Shown piece after piece: positions 6,373 to 12,638 of a stretch of DNA of 13,436 bases. The notes under the pieces are model-generated. The model made no database searches. It saw only the letters and a list, made by a program, of their open reading frames with translations, and had not been told where the DNA came from. Each line of letters begins with the position of its first letter. The stretch's first letter is position 1. The translations under genes and the position numbers were made by a program. Source of the DNA: DASZHA01 sp035938265 (lineage in GTDB: Bacteria; Chloroflexota; Dormibacteria; DASZGP01); contig DASZHA010000023.1 of NCBI GenBank assembly GCA_035938265.1, forward strand, positions 1-13,436, given 5' to 3'.

Positions 6373-7285
6373 TCCCCCAGACCTCGGTCTCGGCCGCGCC
6401 GGCCTCGCCGTAGCCCTCGGGTTTCCCGCGACGCCCGCCGAAGATCCCACCGAACCGTGGCCACAGGTCACCAAGCCGCCGGCGATACGGGACGAGGAAG
6501 CCGAGCACCACGGCGGCGGCAGCGATGGCGAAGATCAGCAATGGGTTGAAAGCCGGCGCCGTCACCAGCGACGGGTCGAGGTTGCCGCTGTGCCGCCCCC
6601 GGACGAGCACGCCGGAGCTGCCCACCAGGGTGTCCACATTGAACTGCGTGGTCAGGGTCCCGGCGGAGATGGTGATCGAGTGCAGCCCCTTGGTCTTCGA
6701 CGCCGTGAACTTAGCAACGGCGGTGCCCGAGGCGTCGGTGGTGGCGGTTGTCGGGTCGACCTTGGCGTCGCTGCCGGGTGACTTGCTGAGCTCGATGTTG
6801 ACCTGGACGTCCTTGACGCCGTACTTGTCGACGCCGTGGTTACCGCTGGCGGTGATCGTCAGGGTGGCCTGCTGGCCGGGCGTGGGGTTGGCCGGGTCGG
6901 CGTTGACGTCCAGCGAGGTTGCCTGGACGTTGGGAGGCGCCGGTGGCGGTGGGACGGAGCCGACGATGTTGTCGCTTGAGCCCGGCTGGATGACTCCGCC
7001 GATATTCGGTAGGCCACCGCCGCCGCCACCGCTACCGCCGCCGCCACCACCACCACCGGGGCTGGTTGGATGGGGCGACGTCTTGGGAGAAGCGGGGGGA
7101 GTGGACACCGGCGTTTTCGTGGGCGTCGGGGATGGCGTCGGCGGGCAAAGAATCAGGATGCACGGGGCGGCCGAGGCGGTCACCACCCCTCCCATGGGCA
7201 GCGAAATCCCAGCCAGGAACGCACCCAGGACCAGGAGCGAGGGCGCAAGCCTCCAGGGACGTCGAACTAGTCGGCGGCGTTTGAT
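6338..7285 (-). CDS. Secreted, C-terminally anchored Ig-like (Big_1-like) protein, probable ATC start
   Basis: The first standard start, ATG 7195, would begin inside a signal peptide. The frame continues upstream to a stop with no ATG, GTG or TTG. From ATC 7285 it encodes a good signal peptide: KRRRLVRRPWRL, then the hydrophobic core APSLLVLGAFLAGISL and an A-S-A cleavage site near residues 37-39. That gives 315 residues. The mature part has a Pro/Thr/Ser linker, a poly-Gly run, a beta-rich Ig-like domain (about 120-225, with PTPGQQATLTITASG and TDASGTAVAKF typical of Big_1/invasin-type repeats), a membrane helix NPLLIFAIAAAAVVLGFLV and a basic cytoplasmic tail. It is probably a cell-surface structural or adhesive protein. 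It lies 42 bases after the anti-sigma gene on the same strand and appears to have its own leaderless promoter. Confidence 0.75.
   Translation of the reverse strand: MKRRRLVRRPWRLAPSLLVLGAFLAGISLPMGGVVTASAAPCILILCPPTPSPTPTKTPVSTPPASPKTSPHPTSPGGGGGGGGSGGGGGGLPNIGGVIQPGSSDNIVGSVPPPPAPPNVQATSLDVNADPANPTPGQQATLTITASGNHGVDKYGVKDVQVNIELSKSPGSDAKVDPTTATTDASGTAVAKFTASKTKGLHSITISAGTLTTQFNVDTLVGSSGVLVRGRHSGNLDPSLVTAPAFNPLLIFAIAAAAVVLGFLVPYRRRLGDLWPRFGGIFGGRRGKPEGYGEAGAAETEVWGTSSPRKSRVRP
7014..7057. repeat. Imperfect CCG/CCA trinucleotide tract encoding poly-glycine
   Basis: This run of about 14 triplets, CCG or CCA on the plus strand with two interruptions, encodes a Gly8-Ser-Gly6 hinge in the Ig-like protein. 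It is in frame, so length changes by slippage would alter the linker without breaking the gene. Confidence 0.8.
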
Positions 7286-7291
7286 GCCTCG

Positions 7292-7297
7292 ATTATG
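7292..7297 (-). promoter_or_regulatory. Putative leaderless -10 box (CATAAT) for the Ig-like protein gene
   Basis: CATAAT on the minus strand lies exactly at -12 to -7 relative to ATC 7285, the same spacing as the other leaderless genes. It has one mismatch from TATAAT. It supports ATC as both the first transcribed base and the start codon. Confidence 0.45.
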
Positions 7298-7327
7298 CCG
7301 GTCGAGGCGCTCCCCGGCAGTAGAAAC

Positions 7328-9400
7328 CTACTTGAAGTCGATTACGAGCCGAGTTGGAGAGCTCAGGTAAATCATGGCGTACTGGGGGCTGCCATTGAGC
7401 CCCAGCTTGAGGTTGAGCCCAGTTCCGTCGAGCTGACTGATCCCGGTCACCGCGCCGCTGCCCTTGAAGGCCCCCAGCACCGAGGGGTCGACGCTGATTC
7501 CCGACGCCACCACGTAGACCGCTCCGTCCGGGCCCCGGCCCAGCTGAGCTGATGGCGTCGGTCCGGCGCCCGTCAGGTCCAGTACGAGGCGGGTGATCCC
7601 GCTGCCCGGGGAGCCGGTGCGGATCTTGGTTGCGGTGTACCCGGTGCCGCCTGCGCCGGAGGTCACCGCCCCGCTGAGCTGCGGGACCTTGTTCGCCGGA
7701 GCGGCTGCGGGGCTGCCCCCGGTTGCCGGGGCGACGCTCGCCTGCGTCTGAGGCGCCGACGAGGCCTGGGTCGCCGGGTGGGTCTGAGTGGCGGTGCTGC
7801 CCCGAGTGGATTGCCGGTTCAGGGCCAGGGCCGTGCCCGCCAGCACCAGGATGAGAACGGCCGCTGCCGCGGCGCCCACCTTGACTTGGTTGGCCGGCTT
7901 GCCCAGGTCGATACCGAGGATCACAGGACGTCGCTTCTCGCGAGGCTCCGCGAGGGTGGCCCGGTAGTCCGACAGTGACTCGAAGGTTTCCGCCGGCTCG
8001 GCCGTGGGGTGGAGCAGACCGGACCCGGCTGTCCCGTCGCGCAGGTCGCCGCGGAGCCGGGCGATAGCCTCGTCGACCTCGGGAAGCGGCGTCTCGGAGC
8101 CGGCCACCCCGCTGCTGCCACGTGCCTCGAAGCCGGGCGCCGGCTTGAAGTCGTGCGCCGGTTCCGGCGATGGCCCCGGCTCGACCGAGGGCGGCTCGGG
8201 CTCGATGCCCTTGCTGGGGCGCCAAACCGTGGACCACGGCTCGGGCGGCGGCTCCAGCCGGGGTTCGGGTCGTGGCGACACCGGTCCAGGATCGGGGATC
8301 GGGTCGATCGGGGTCAGGTCGCGCTCCACATCCTCGTCGGCCTCGGCCTCCGGGGCCACTGCCTCGGCGTCCGATTCGGGCGACTCTTCGGGCTTCTCCC
8401 CTTCGGTGCCGGTTTCGGCGGCGGTTTCGTGTTCGATGGCGTCGTCGACGGCGGCACGACCCTCGGCCTCGAGGCTGTGCTCCTCGACGTCCGAATCGCC
8501 CAGCCACGGCGGCCTCAGCTCGTGCGGGGGGGCCTGGGCGTGGAAGTCGACGGGCTCAGCCGGCCCGGCCAGCTCCATCTGCTCCGGCTCAGCATGGTGG
8601 ACGGATTCGGCGTCGGCGGCTGTCAACGGCTCCTCGGGCTCGGCGACATCCTCGGCGTCCTCGGCGCCATGGTGCTCGGTCGCCTCAGTGTCCGTGGTCG
8701 GCGCCGGGGGCATCGGCGCCAGGTCCATCGGGTCGTCGTCATCAGCCAACCCGATTCCCGGAGCGGCCGCGGTGGTGGGTCGGGAGATCGCTGGGGCGCC
8801 CGGCGGGGGCATGCGCTCCCATGGTGGCTGGTGCTCGGTCGCAGCCCCTTCGGTCTCGTCAGCCTCAGGCTCGGCTTCCTCACGATCGGTTTCTTCAGGC
8901 TCGGCGGCGTCCGATTCGTCCTCGGCCTCCGCGATTTCCGGCTCCTCATCTGCGGCCGCCACAGGCTTGTCCTCGACCTCGGCAGCATCCGCCTCAGCCT
9001 CGTCCGCCGCCTCGGGCTCAGCGGCAAGCGCTTCCGTCGTTGCTTCGGGCTCAGCAGCCAGGCCAGGCCCGAATGTTGCGGCCATCGTCGGAGGCGCGGG
9101 AGGAACAGGCGCGACGACCGCTGCGGGCTCGCGGGCGACCTCGACGGTGTCGGACAGCAAAGGCGCGCCCAGGTCCAGGCCGGCACGATCCGCGAACACC
9201 TCGACGGCCGGCACCAGGGCGTCGAGCGGCACGGCGGCGCGTCCCATGGCGCGGACCTTGTGAGAGGCAACCACGACCTCGTCGAGCATGGCGCCGCAGG
9301 AGGGGCAGCTCTGAAGATGCTCCTCGATCTCGTCCCGGGCTGCCCTCGTCAGCTCGCCATCGTGGTATGGCGTCAGCAGACGCGGCTGGCACTTCTTCAT
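7328..9400 (-). CDS. Transmembrane anti-sigma factor: zinc-finger N-terminus, long acidic linker, AMIN-like C-terminal domain
   Basis: This 690-residue protein starts 36 bases after the ECF sigma gene. Residues 1-60 form a zinc-binding anti-sigma (ZAS) domain with C4, H28, C32 and C35 (HLQSCPSC), also H13. ZAS domains hold the cognate sigma factor at the membrane. Residues about 60-500 are a very Glu/Ala/Pro-rich, probably disordered stretch, far longer than usual. KRRPVILG precedes a single membrane helix (about 508-527, GAAAAAVLILVLAGTALAL). Outside comes a Ser/Thr/Gln/Ala linker and a beta-rich domain (about 585-690) with the AMIN pattern: ITRLVLDLTG near its start and SPTRLVIDF at the end. 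AMIN domains of AmiC and PilQ associate with peptidoglycan. The proposed role is envelope sensing with release of sigma. AAGGA lies 10 bases before ATG 9400. ZAS is clear; AMIN is by pattern. Confidence 0.85.
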   Translation of the reverse strand: MKKCQPRLLTPYHDGELTRAARDEIEEHLQSCPSCGAMLDEVVVASHKVRAMGRAAVPLDALVPAVEVFADRAGLDLGAPLLSDTVEVAREPAAVVAPVPPAPPTMAATFGPGLAAEPEATTEALAAEPEAADEAEADAAEVEDKPVAAADEEPEIAEAEDESDAAEPEETDREEAEPEADETEGAATEHQPPWERMPPPGAPAISRPTTAAAPGIGLADDDDPMDLAPMPPAPTTDTEATEHHGAEDAEDVAEPEEPLTAADAESVHHAEPEQMELAGPAEPVDFHAQAPPHELRPPWLGDSDVEEHSLEAEGRAAVDDAIEHETAAETGTEGEKPEESPESDAEAVAPEAEADEDVERDLTPIDPIPDPGPVSPRPEPRLEPPPEPWSTVWRPSKGIEPEPPSVEPGPSPEPAHDFKPAPGFEARGSSGVAGSETPLPEVDEAIARLRGDLRDGTAGSGLLHPTAEPAETFESLSDYRATLAEPREKRRPVILGIDLGKPANQVKVGAAAAAVLILVLAGTALALNRQSTRGSTATQTHPATQASSAPQTQASVAPATGGSPAAAPANKVPQLSGAVTSGAGGTGYTATKIRTGSPGSGITRLVLDLTGAGPTPSAQLGRGPDGAVYVVASGISVDPSVLGAFKGSGAVTGISQLDGTGLNLKLGLNGSPQYAMIYLSSPTRLVIDFK

Positions 9401-9436
9401 GGCGCGGTCATCCTTCTTCCGCTGGGCGGCGGCCCA

Positions 9437-9973
9437 TCAGAAGCTTATGTAGTCGTACGCCTGCTTGAACTCGTGCCGGGCGCGATCCAGGTCGCGGGGG
9501 ACTGCGCTGCGTCCGATGCCGGCGGCGCGCGCGACCTCGTCGTATGTCAGACCGCAGTAGTCATGCAGCAGCAGGATGACCTGGGAGCTGAACTCGAGGG
9601 TGGTCATCGCCCGCTGGGCGGTGTCGTTGGTGAGGGCGCTGGTGTCCTCCTCGGTGAACTCCACCACCGGATCGTCGGAACGAGAGAACAGCCGCTGGAA
9701 CAGGCCCGGCCGGTCGCCGTGCCGCAGGTGGTTGCGGGCACGCGCGGTGGCCAGCAGATAGAGCAGGGCGCGTGGCTCGTTGGGGACCTTGCCGCCGCGG
9801 TAGTAGCGGGCCATCTCGGCGAAGGTCTCCTCGCTCAGCTTGTGCGCGATCGCCAGGTCACCGACGAGGCGCATCTCATAGCTGAAGACCTGGTTGAAGT
9901 GCTCCGTGAAGAGCTCCTCGAAACCAAGGTGGTGTGCACTCTGCACGTCTAGCGCGAGGCTAAGTTCATTCAT
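9437..9973 (-). CDS. ECF-type RNA polymerase sigma factor
   Basis: This is a 178-residue group 4 (ECF) sigma factor. Region 2 spans about residues 18-85 (FEELFTEHFNQVFSYEMRLV, then the helix ALLYLLATARARNHLRH). A short linker with acidic VVEFTEEDTS follows. Region 4 spans about 122-172 with the helix-turn-helix GLTYDEVARAAGIGRSAVPR. No extra C-terminal domain is present. The frame opens further upstream (10081), but ATG 9973 gives the normal N-terminus and lies downstream of a good promoter, so I chose it. No ribosome site precedes it. The next gene on the same strand encodes the zinc-finger anti-sigma factor, the standard sigma/anti-sigma order. Region 2 is diverged, so the ECF subgroup and target promoter cannot be assigned from the sequence alone. 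Confidence 0.88.
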   Translation of the reverse strand: MNELSLALDVQSAHHLGFEELFTEHFNQVFSYEMRLVGDLAIAHKLSEETFAEMARYYRGGKVPNEPRALLYLLATARARNHLRHGDRPGLFQRLFSRSDDPVVEFTEEDTSALTNDTAQRAMTTLEFSSQVILLLHDYCGLTYDEVARAAGIGRSAVPRDLDRARHEFKQAYDYISF

Positions 9974-10003
9974 TGCAAGGACGTAGTGAGAGACGTTTAG
10001 GTG

Positions 10004-10032
10004 AGTGTAGACGGCAGCTCCTGTGCGGTCAA
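10004..10032 (-). promoter_or_regulatory. Housekeeping-type promoter for the sigma/anti-sigma operon (TTGACC-17-TACACT)
   Basis: On the minus strand, TTGACC (10032-10027) is followed after exactly 17 bases by TACACT (10009-10004), the best -35/-10 pair in the window. Transcription would start near 9997, giving a leader of about 24 bases. A diverged TACGTC at 9985-9980 is an alternative leaderless -10. The promoter partly lies between the end of nnrE and the sigma gene. Confidence 0.6.
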
Positions 10033-10040
10033 CAGGGAGA

Positions 10041-10847
10041 TTAAGTGAGGCGCATGATGTCGTCCTCGGCGAAGAGGCCATCGGGGTCGACTCCGAGGTC
10101 CAGCAAGAGAGGCAGGGGAACGCCGATATCGGCCAGGTAGAGCTGTCCCACGTGGCTGGCGGCGTTTTCCGCCAGCAGGCCGGTTTTGGGCAGCGCCAGG
10201 GTGGCGGTGGCGCGGGCCTCGATGCAGGGCTCCTGCGGCTGACCGCTGGTTGCGTCCAGCCCCGACGGCAGGTCGACCGCCAGGATCTGGGTTCCCGACT
10301 CGTTGGCCGCTTCGATCATCCCCGACACCGGCGGCCGCGGGTCGCCGCGGACGCCGAACCCGAGCAGGGCGTCGATGATCAGGTCGTAGGTCTGCAGGTC
10401 CGAGGCGTCGGCGCTGACCTGGTCGTCGGCCTCGATCTCCTCGATCTCGCCGGGCCCGTCGAAGTCGTCCTCTTCTTCGTCGACCTCCCAGGCCTCGACC
10501 GAAACCCCGGCGCCGGTGGCGACGGTGATCTGTCGGGCCGACAGATCCTTGGCATGGTCGAGCGGGTAGGACGTGAAAACCGACACCTCCGCCCCCCAGC
10601 CAAACAGCCGCCGCGCCGCAACCAGGCCGTCGCCCCCGTTGTTCCCCGGCCCTGCTAGGATCACGATCGCCCGCTCGGAGATGGGAGGCCTGAGGAGATC
10701 GCGGGCGACCCGGGCGACGGCCAGCCCGGCCACCTCCATTAACACGAAGCTGGAAATGCCATAGCGCTCGTCGGCCAGGCGATCAATCTCACGCATTTGC
10801 TCGGCGGTCACGCCATCCCGCCAGGAGGTCAAGTTGTCCACTGCCAT
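10041..10847 (-). CDS. nnrE: NAD(P)H-hydrate epimerase (YjeF N-terminal domain)
   Basis: This 268-residue protein catalyses R/S epimerisation of hydrated NADH and NADPH, part of metabolite repair. TAEQMREIDRLADERYGI (14-31) is the standard N-terminus. GPGNNGGDG (66-74) binds the nucleotide, and DALLGFG and DLPSGLDATSG carry the catalytic Asp and cation-site region. Only the epimerase is present: the ADP/ATP-dependent dehydratase (NnrD) often fused to it is missing, so it must be elsewhere or absent. An acidic insertion (121-150, with DEEEDDFDG) makes the protein longer than typical. ATG 10847 lies 13 bases inside the divergent enolase gene. GTG 10811, nearer the family's usual start, would remove that overlap and cannot be excluded. 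The sigma gene follows after 67 bases with its own promoter. Confidence 0.9.
   Translation of the reverse strand: MAVDNLTSWRDGVTAEQMREIDRLADERYGISSFVLMEVAGLAVARVARDLLRPPISERAIVILAGPGNNGGDGLVAARRLFGWGAEVSVFTSYPLDHAKDLSARQITVATGAGVSVEAWEVDEEEDDFDGPGEIEEIEADDQVSADASDLQTYDLIIDALLGFGVRGDPRPPVSGMIEAANESGTQILAVDLPSGLDATSGQPQEPCIEARATATLALPKTGLLAENAASHVGQLYLADIGVPLPLLLDLGVDPDGLFAEDDIMRLT
10823..10828 (+). promoter_or_regulatory. Ribosome binding site for enolase (AGGAGG), deciding a TTG start
   Basis: AGGAGG ends 5 bases before TTG 10834, an ideal spacing. The site lies inside the N-terminal coding region of the divergent nnrE gene if ATG 10847 is used. It is one of the few strong Shine-Dalgarno sites in the window. 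Confidence 0.75.
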
Positions 10848-12114
10848 CAATCTAATTGAAGGTCGGGAGATCCTCGATTCGCGTGGCAATCCCACGATTG
10901 AGGTGGAGGTAGCGCTCGAGGGCGGCGCCCGCGGCGTGGCGAAGGTCCCGTCGGGGGCCTCCACTGGTGTCCACGAGGCGGTCGAGCTTCGCGACGGTGA
11001 CGCCAGGCGCTACGGGGGCAAGGGCGTGCTCAAAGCGGTGGCCAACGTCAATGGCGAGATTGCCACTGCCGTTACCGGGCGTGACGCCGCCGACCAGGGC
11101 GGTCTTGACGACGCGCTGCGCACCCTCGACGGCACCCCCAACAAGGGCAGGCTCGGCGCCAACGCCATCCTCGGTGTCTCCCTGGCCGCGGCTCATGCCT
11201 CGGCTGCCGCCGTGGACAAGGAGCTCTTCGACCACGTCGGGAGCGGGCAGGGCGTGACGCTCCCGGTGCCGCTGATGAACGTCATTAATGGTGGCGCCCA
11301 CGCCGACAGCAACGTCGACTTCCAGGAGTTCATGATCGCGCCGGTGGGACTACCCACCTACGGCGAAGCGCTTCGTGCTGGCGCCGAGGTCTTCCATGCG
11401 CTCAAGGCGGCCCTGCACCAAGCCGGGCTAAGCACCGGCCAGGGCGACGAGGGCGGATTTGCCCCCGACCTCAAGTCCAATCGCGAGGCCATGGAGTTCC
11501 TCGTCAGCGCCATCGAGGCGGCCGGCTACCGGCCCGGCGAGGACGTGGCGATCGCCCTCGACCCCGCCACCAGCGAGCTCTACAAGGAGGGCGCGTACCA
11601 CCTCGACGGCGAGGGCCGGGTCCTTGGCAGCGCCGAGATGGTGGATCTATGGGCCGAGTGGGTGGAGGCCTACCCCGTGGTGTCGATTGAGGATGGGCTG
11701 GCCGAAGACGACTGGGATGGCTGGAAGACACTCACCGACCGCCTTGGAGACAGGATCCAGCTGGTCGGCGACGACCTCTTCGTCACCAACCCGGCGCGCT
11801 TACTGGAGGGCATCGAAAAAGGTGTGGCCAACTCCATCCTGGTCAAGGTCAACCAGATCGGGACGCTGTCCGAGACCCTCGAGGCCGTCCGCATCGCGGA
11901 CAAGGCGGATTACACCGCGGTGATGTCCCACCGCTCGGGCGAGACCGAGGACACCACCATCGCCGACCTGGCAGTCGCGCTCAACACCGGCCAGATCAAG
12001 ACCGGTGCACCGTCGCGCTCGGAACGAGTGGCGAAGTACAACCGGCTGCTGAAGATCGAGGAGCTGTTGGGGAGCCGCGCCGTCTATCGGGGCCGGGACG
12101 CCTTTCGGCGCTAG
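10834..12114 (+). CDS. eno: Enolase (phosphopyruvate hydratase)
   Basis: Enolase interconverts 2-phosphoglycerate and phosphoenolpyruvate in glycolysis. The protein has 426 residues, the full family length. Motifs in order: GREILDSRGNPTIEVEV at the N-terminus, the mobile loop GASTGVHEAVELRD, GGAHADSNVDFQEFMI, catalytic E206 in GDEGGFAPDL, metal ligands in ALDPATSE, SIEDGLAEDDWDGW and VGDDLFVTNP, catalytic base K338 in ILVKVNQIGTLSET, then SHRSGETEDT and IKTGAPSRSERVAKYN. It therefore looks fully active. The start is TTG 10834, supported by AGGAGG and the conserved N-terminus. No -10 was found with confidence; any promoter must lie within nnrE. The stop codon shares CTAG with the stop of the convergent PsiE gene. 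Confidence 0.98.
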   Translation: MSTAINLIEGREILDSRGNPTIEVEVALEGGARGVAKVPSGASTGVHEAVELRDGDARRYGGKGVLKAVANVNGEIATAVTGRDAADQGGLDDALRTLDGTPNKGRLGANAILGVSLAAAHASAAAVDKELFDHVGSGQGVTLPVPLMNVINGGAHADSNVDFQEFMIAPVGLPTYGEALRAGAEVFHALKAALHQAGLSTGQGDEGGFAPDLKSNREAMEFLVSAIEAAGYRPGEDVAIALDPATSELYKEGAYHLDGEGRVLGSAEMVDLWAEWVEAYPVVSIEDGLAEDDWDGWKTLTDRLGDRIQLVGDDLFVTNPARLLEGIEKGVANSILVKVNQIGTLSETLEAVRIADKADYTAVMSHRSGETEDTTIADLAVALNTGQIKTGAPSRSERVAKYNRLLKIEELLGSRAVYRGRDAFRR

Positions 12115-12599
12115 TCGCCTTTCTCGCCGCGGGGGAACGCCCTGCGCCAGACAAACACCGCGATGACCATGGTTAGCACGAGCACGGTAAGCAGCAGCAG
12201 CTGCACCCAGAAGAAAAAGAACTTCTGTGGGTCGGAGACGTCCTCGTTGCGCGCGGTCAGGATCAGGATCCGCCTGATGCCGGCGATGAGACCGACGATC
12301 AGGAACGGCTCGGCCGCCAGCGACCTGTCCCGCAGCGTGATGCGGATGGTGTGGAGCAGCTCGGCCACCATGAACACCAGCAGGGCCTGGTCGAGGGTGG
12401 TGACGACGGTGTCCTTGATCCCGTCGATGGTGAAGTGCTCGACCAACAGGTAGGCCGCCCCAAACAGCAGCAGGGCGCCGCCGACGAGCAGGAAGACCGC
12501 GATGATCCCGTAGATCGCGTCCTCCAGGGCCTCCATCGCCTCCAGGGCGGCGTGGCGTGCCCTGCCTCGGAGGGGGTTGTCCAGCTGCTCGTCAGCCAT
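12111..12599 (-). CDS. PsiE-family (phosphate-starvation-inducible E-like) membrane protein
   Basis: This is a 162-residue integral membrane protein from ATG 12599. It has a short cytoplasmic N-terminus and about four helices: IYGIIAVFLLVGGALLLFGA, a second around TLDQALLVFMVAELLHTI, a third around EPFLIVGLIAGIRRILIL, and a fourth at FFFWVQLLLLTVLVLTMVIA. The segment AELLHTIRITLRDRSLAAEPFLIVGLIAGIRRIL matches the PsiE family pattern (ELL.TI...L.......P.L.VGI.A.IR.IL). The function of PsiE is unknown; induction by phosphate limitation was seen in E. coli and need not apply here. TTG/ATG options further upstream (12629) lie in the divergent promoter region and are not favoured. The stop overlaps the enolase stop by four bases. 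Confidence 0.85.
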   Translation of the reverse strand: MADEQLDNPLRGRARHAALEAMEALEDAIYGIIAVFLLVGGALLLFGAAYLLVEHFTIDGIKDTVVTTLDQALLVFMVAELLHTIRITLRDRSLAAEPFLIVGLIAGIRRILILTARNEDVSDPQKFFFFWVQLLLLTVLVLTMVIAVFVWRRAFPRGEKGD

Positions 12600-12607
12600 A
12601 ACCGAGC

Positions 12608-12613
12608 AGAGTA
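12608..12613 (-). promoter_or_regulatory. Putative -10 box (TACTCT) for the PsiE-family gene
   Basis: TACTCT lies at -14 to -9 relative to ATG 12599, predicting a leader of about two bases. No ribosome site is present. It sits in a 39-base gap that must also hold the start signals of the divergent gene. Confidence 0.4.
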
Positions 12614-12623
12614 ATGGATCGAC

Positions 12624-12629
12624 TAACAT
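12624..12629 (+). promoter_or_regulatory. Putative -10 box (TAACAT) for the FG-GAP-like gene
   Basis: TAACAT lies at -15 to -10 relative to ATG 12639, predicting a leader of about three bases and no ribosome site. It is divergent from and only 10 bases away from the PsiE -10, so the two promoters probably compete or share control. Confidence 0.4.
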
Positions 12630-12638
12630 TCCGGGTCA

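Noticed and set aside
7014..7057. Triplet tract considered as a CRISPR or regulatory repeat
   Set aside because: It is an in-frame glycine-codon run inside a coding region without spacers.
7293..8507. A 404-codon Arg/Gly-rich minus-strand frame
   Set aside because: It is a frame-shifted shadow of the anti-sigma gene with composition typical of GC-rich out-of-frame translation.
8009..9952. A 647-codon plus-strand frame across the anti-sigma and sigma genes
   Set aside because: Its composition is Gly/Arg/Leu-rich with no domain. It is the mirror of the low-complexity acidic linker, while the minus strand shows ZAS, TM, AMIN-like and ECF sigma features.
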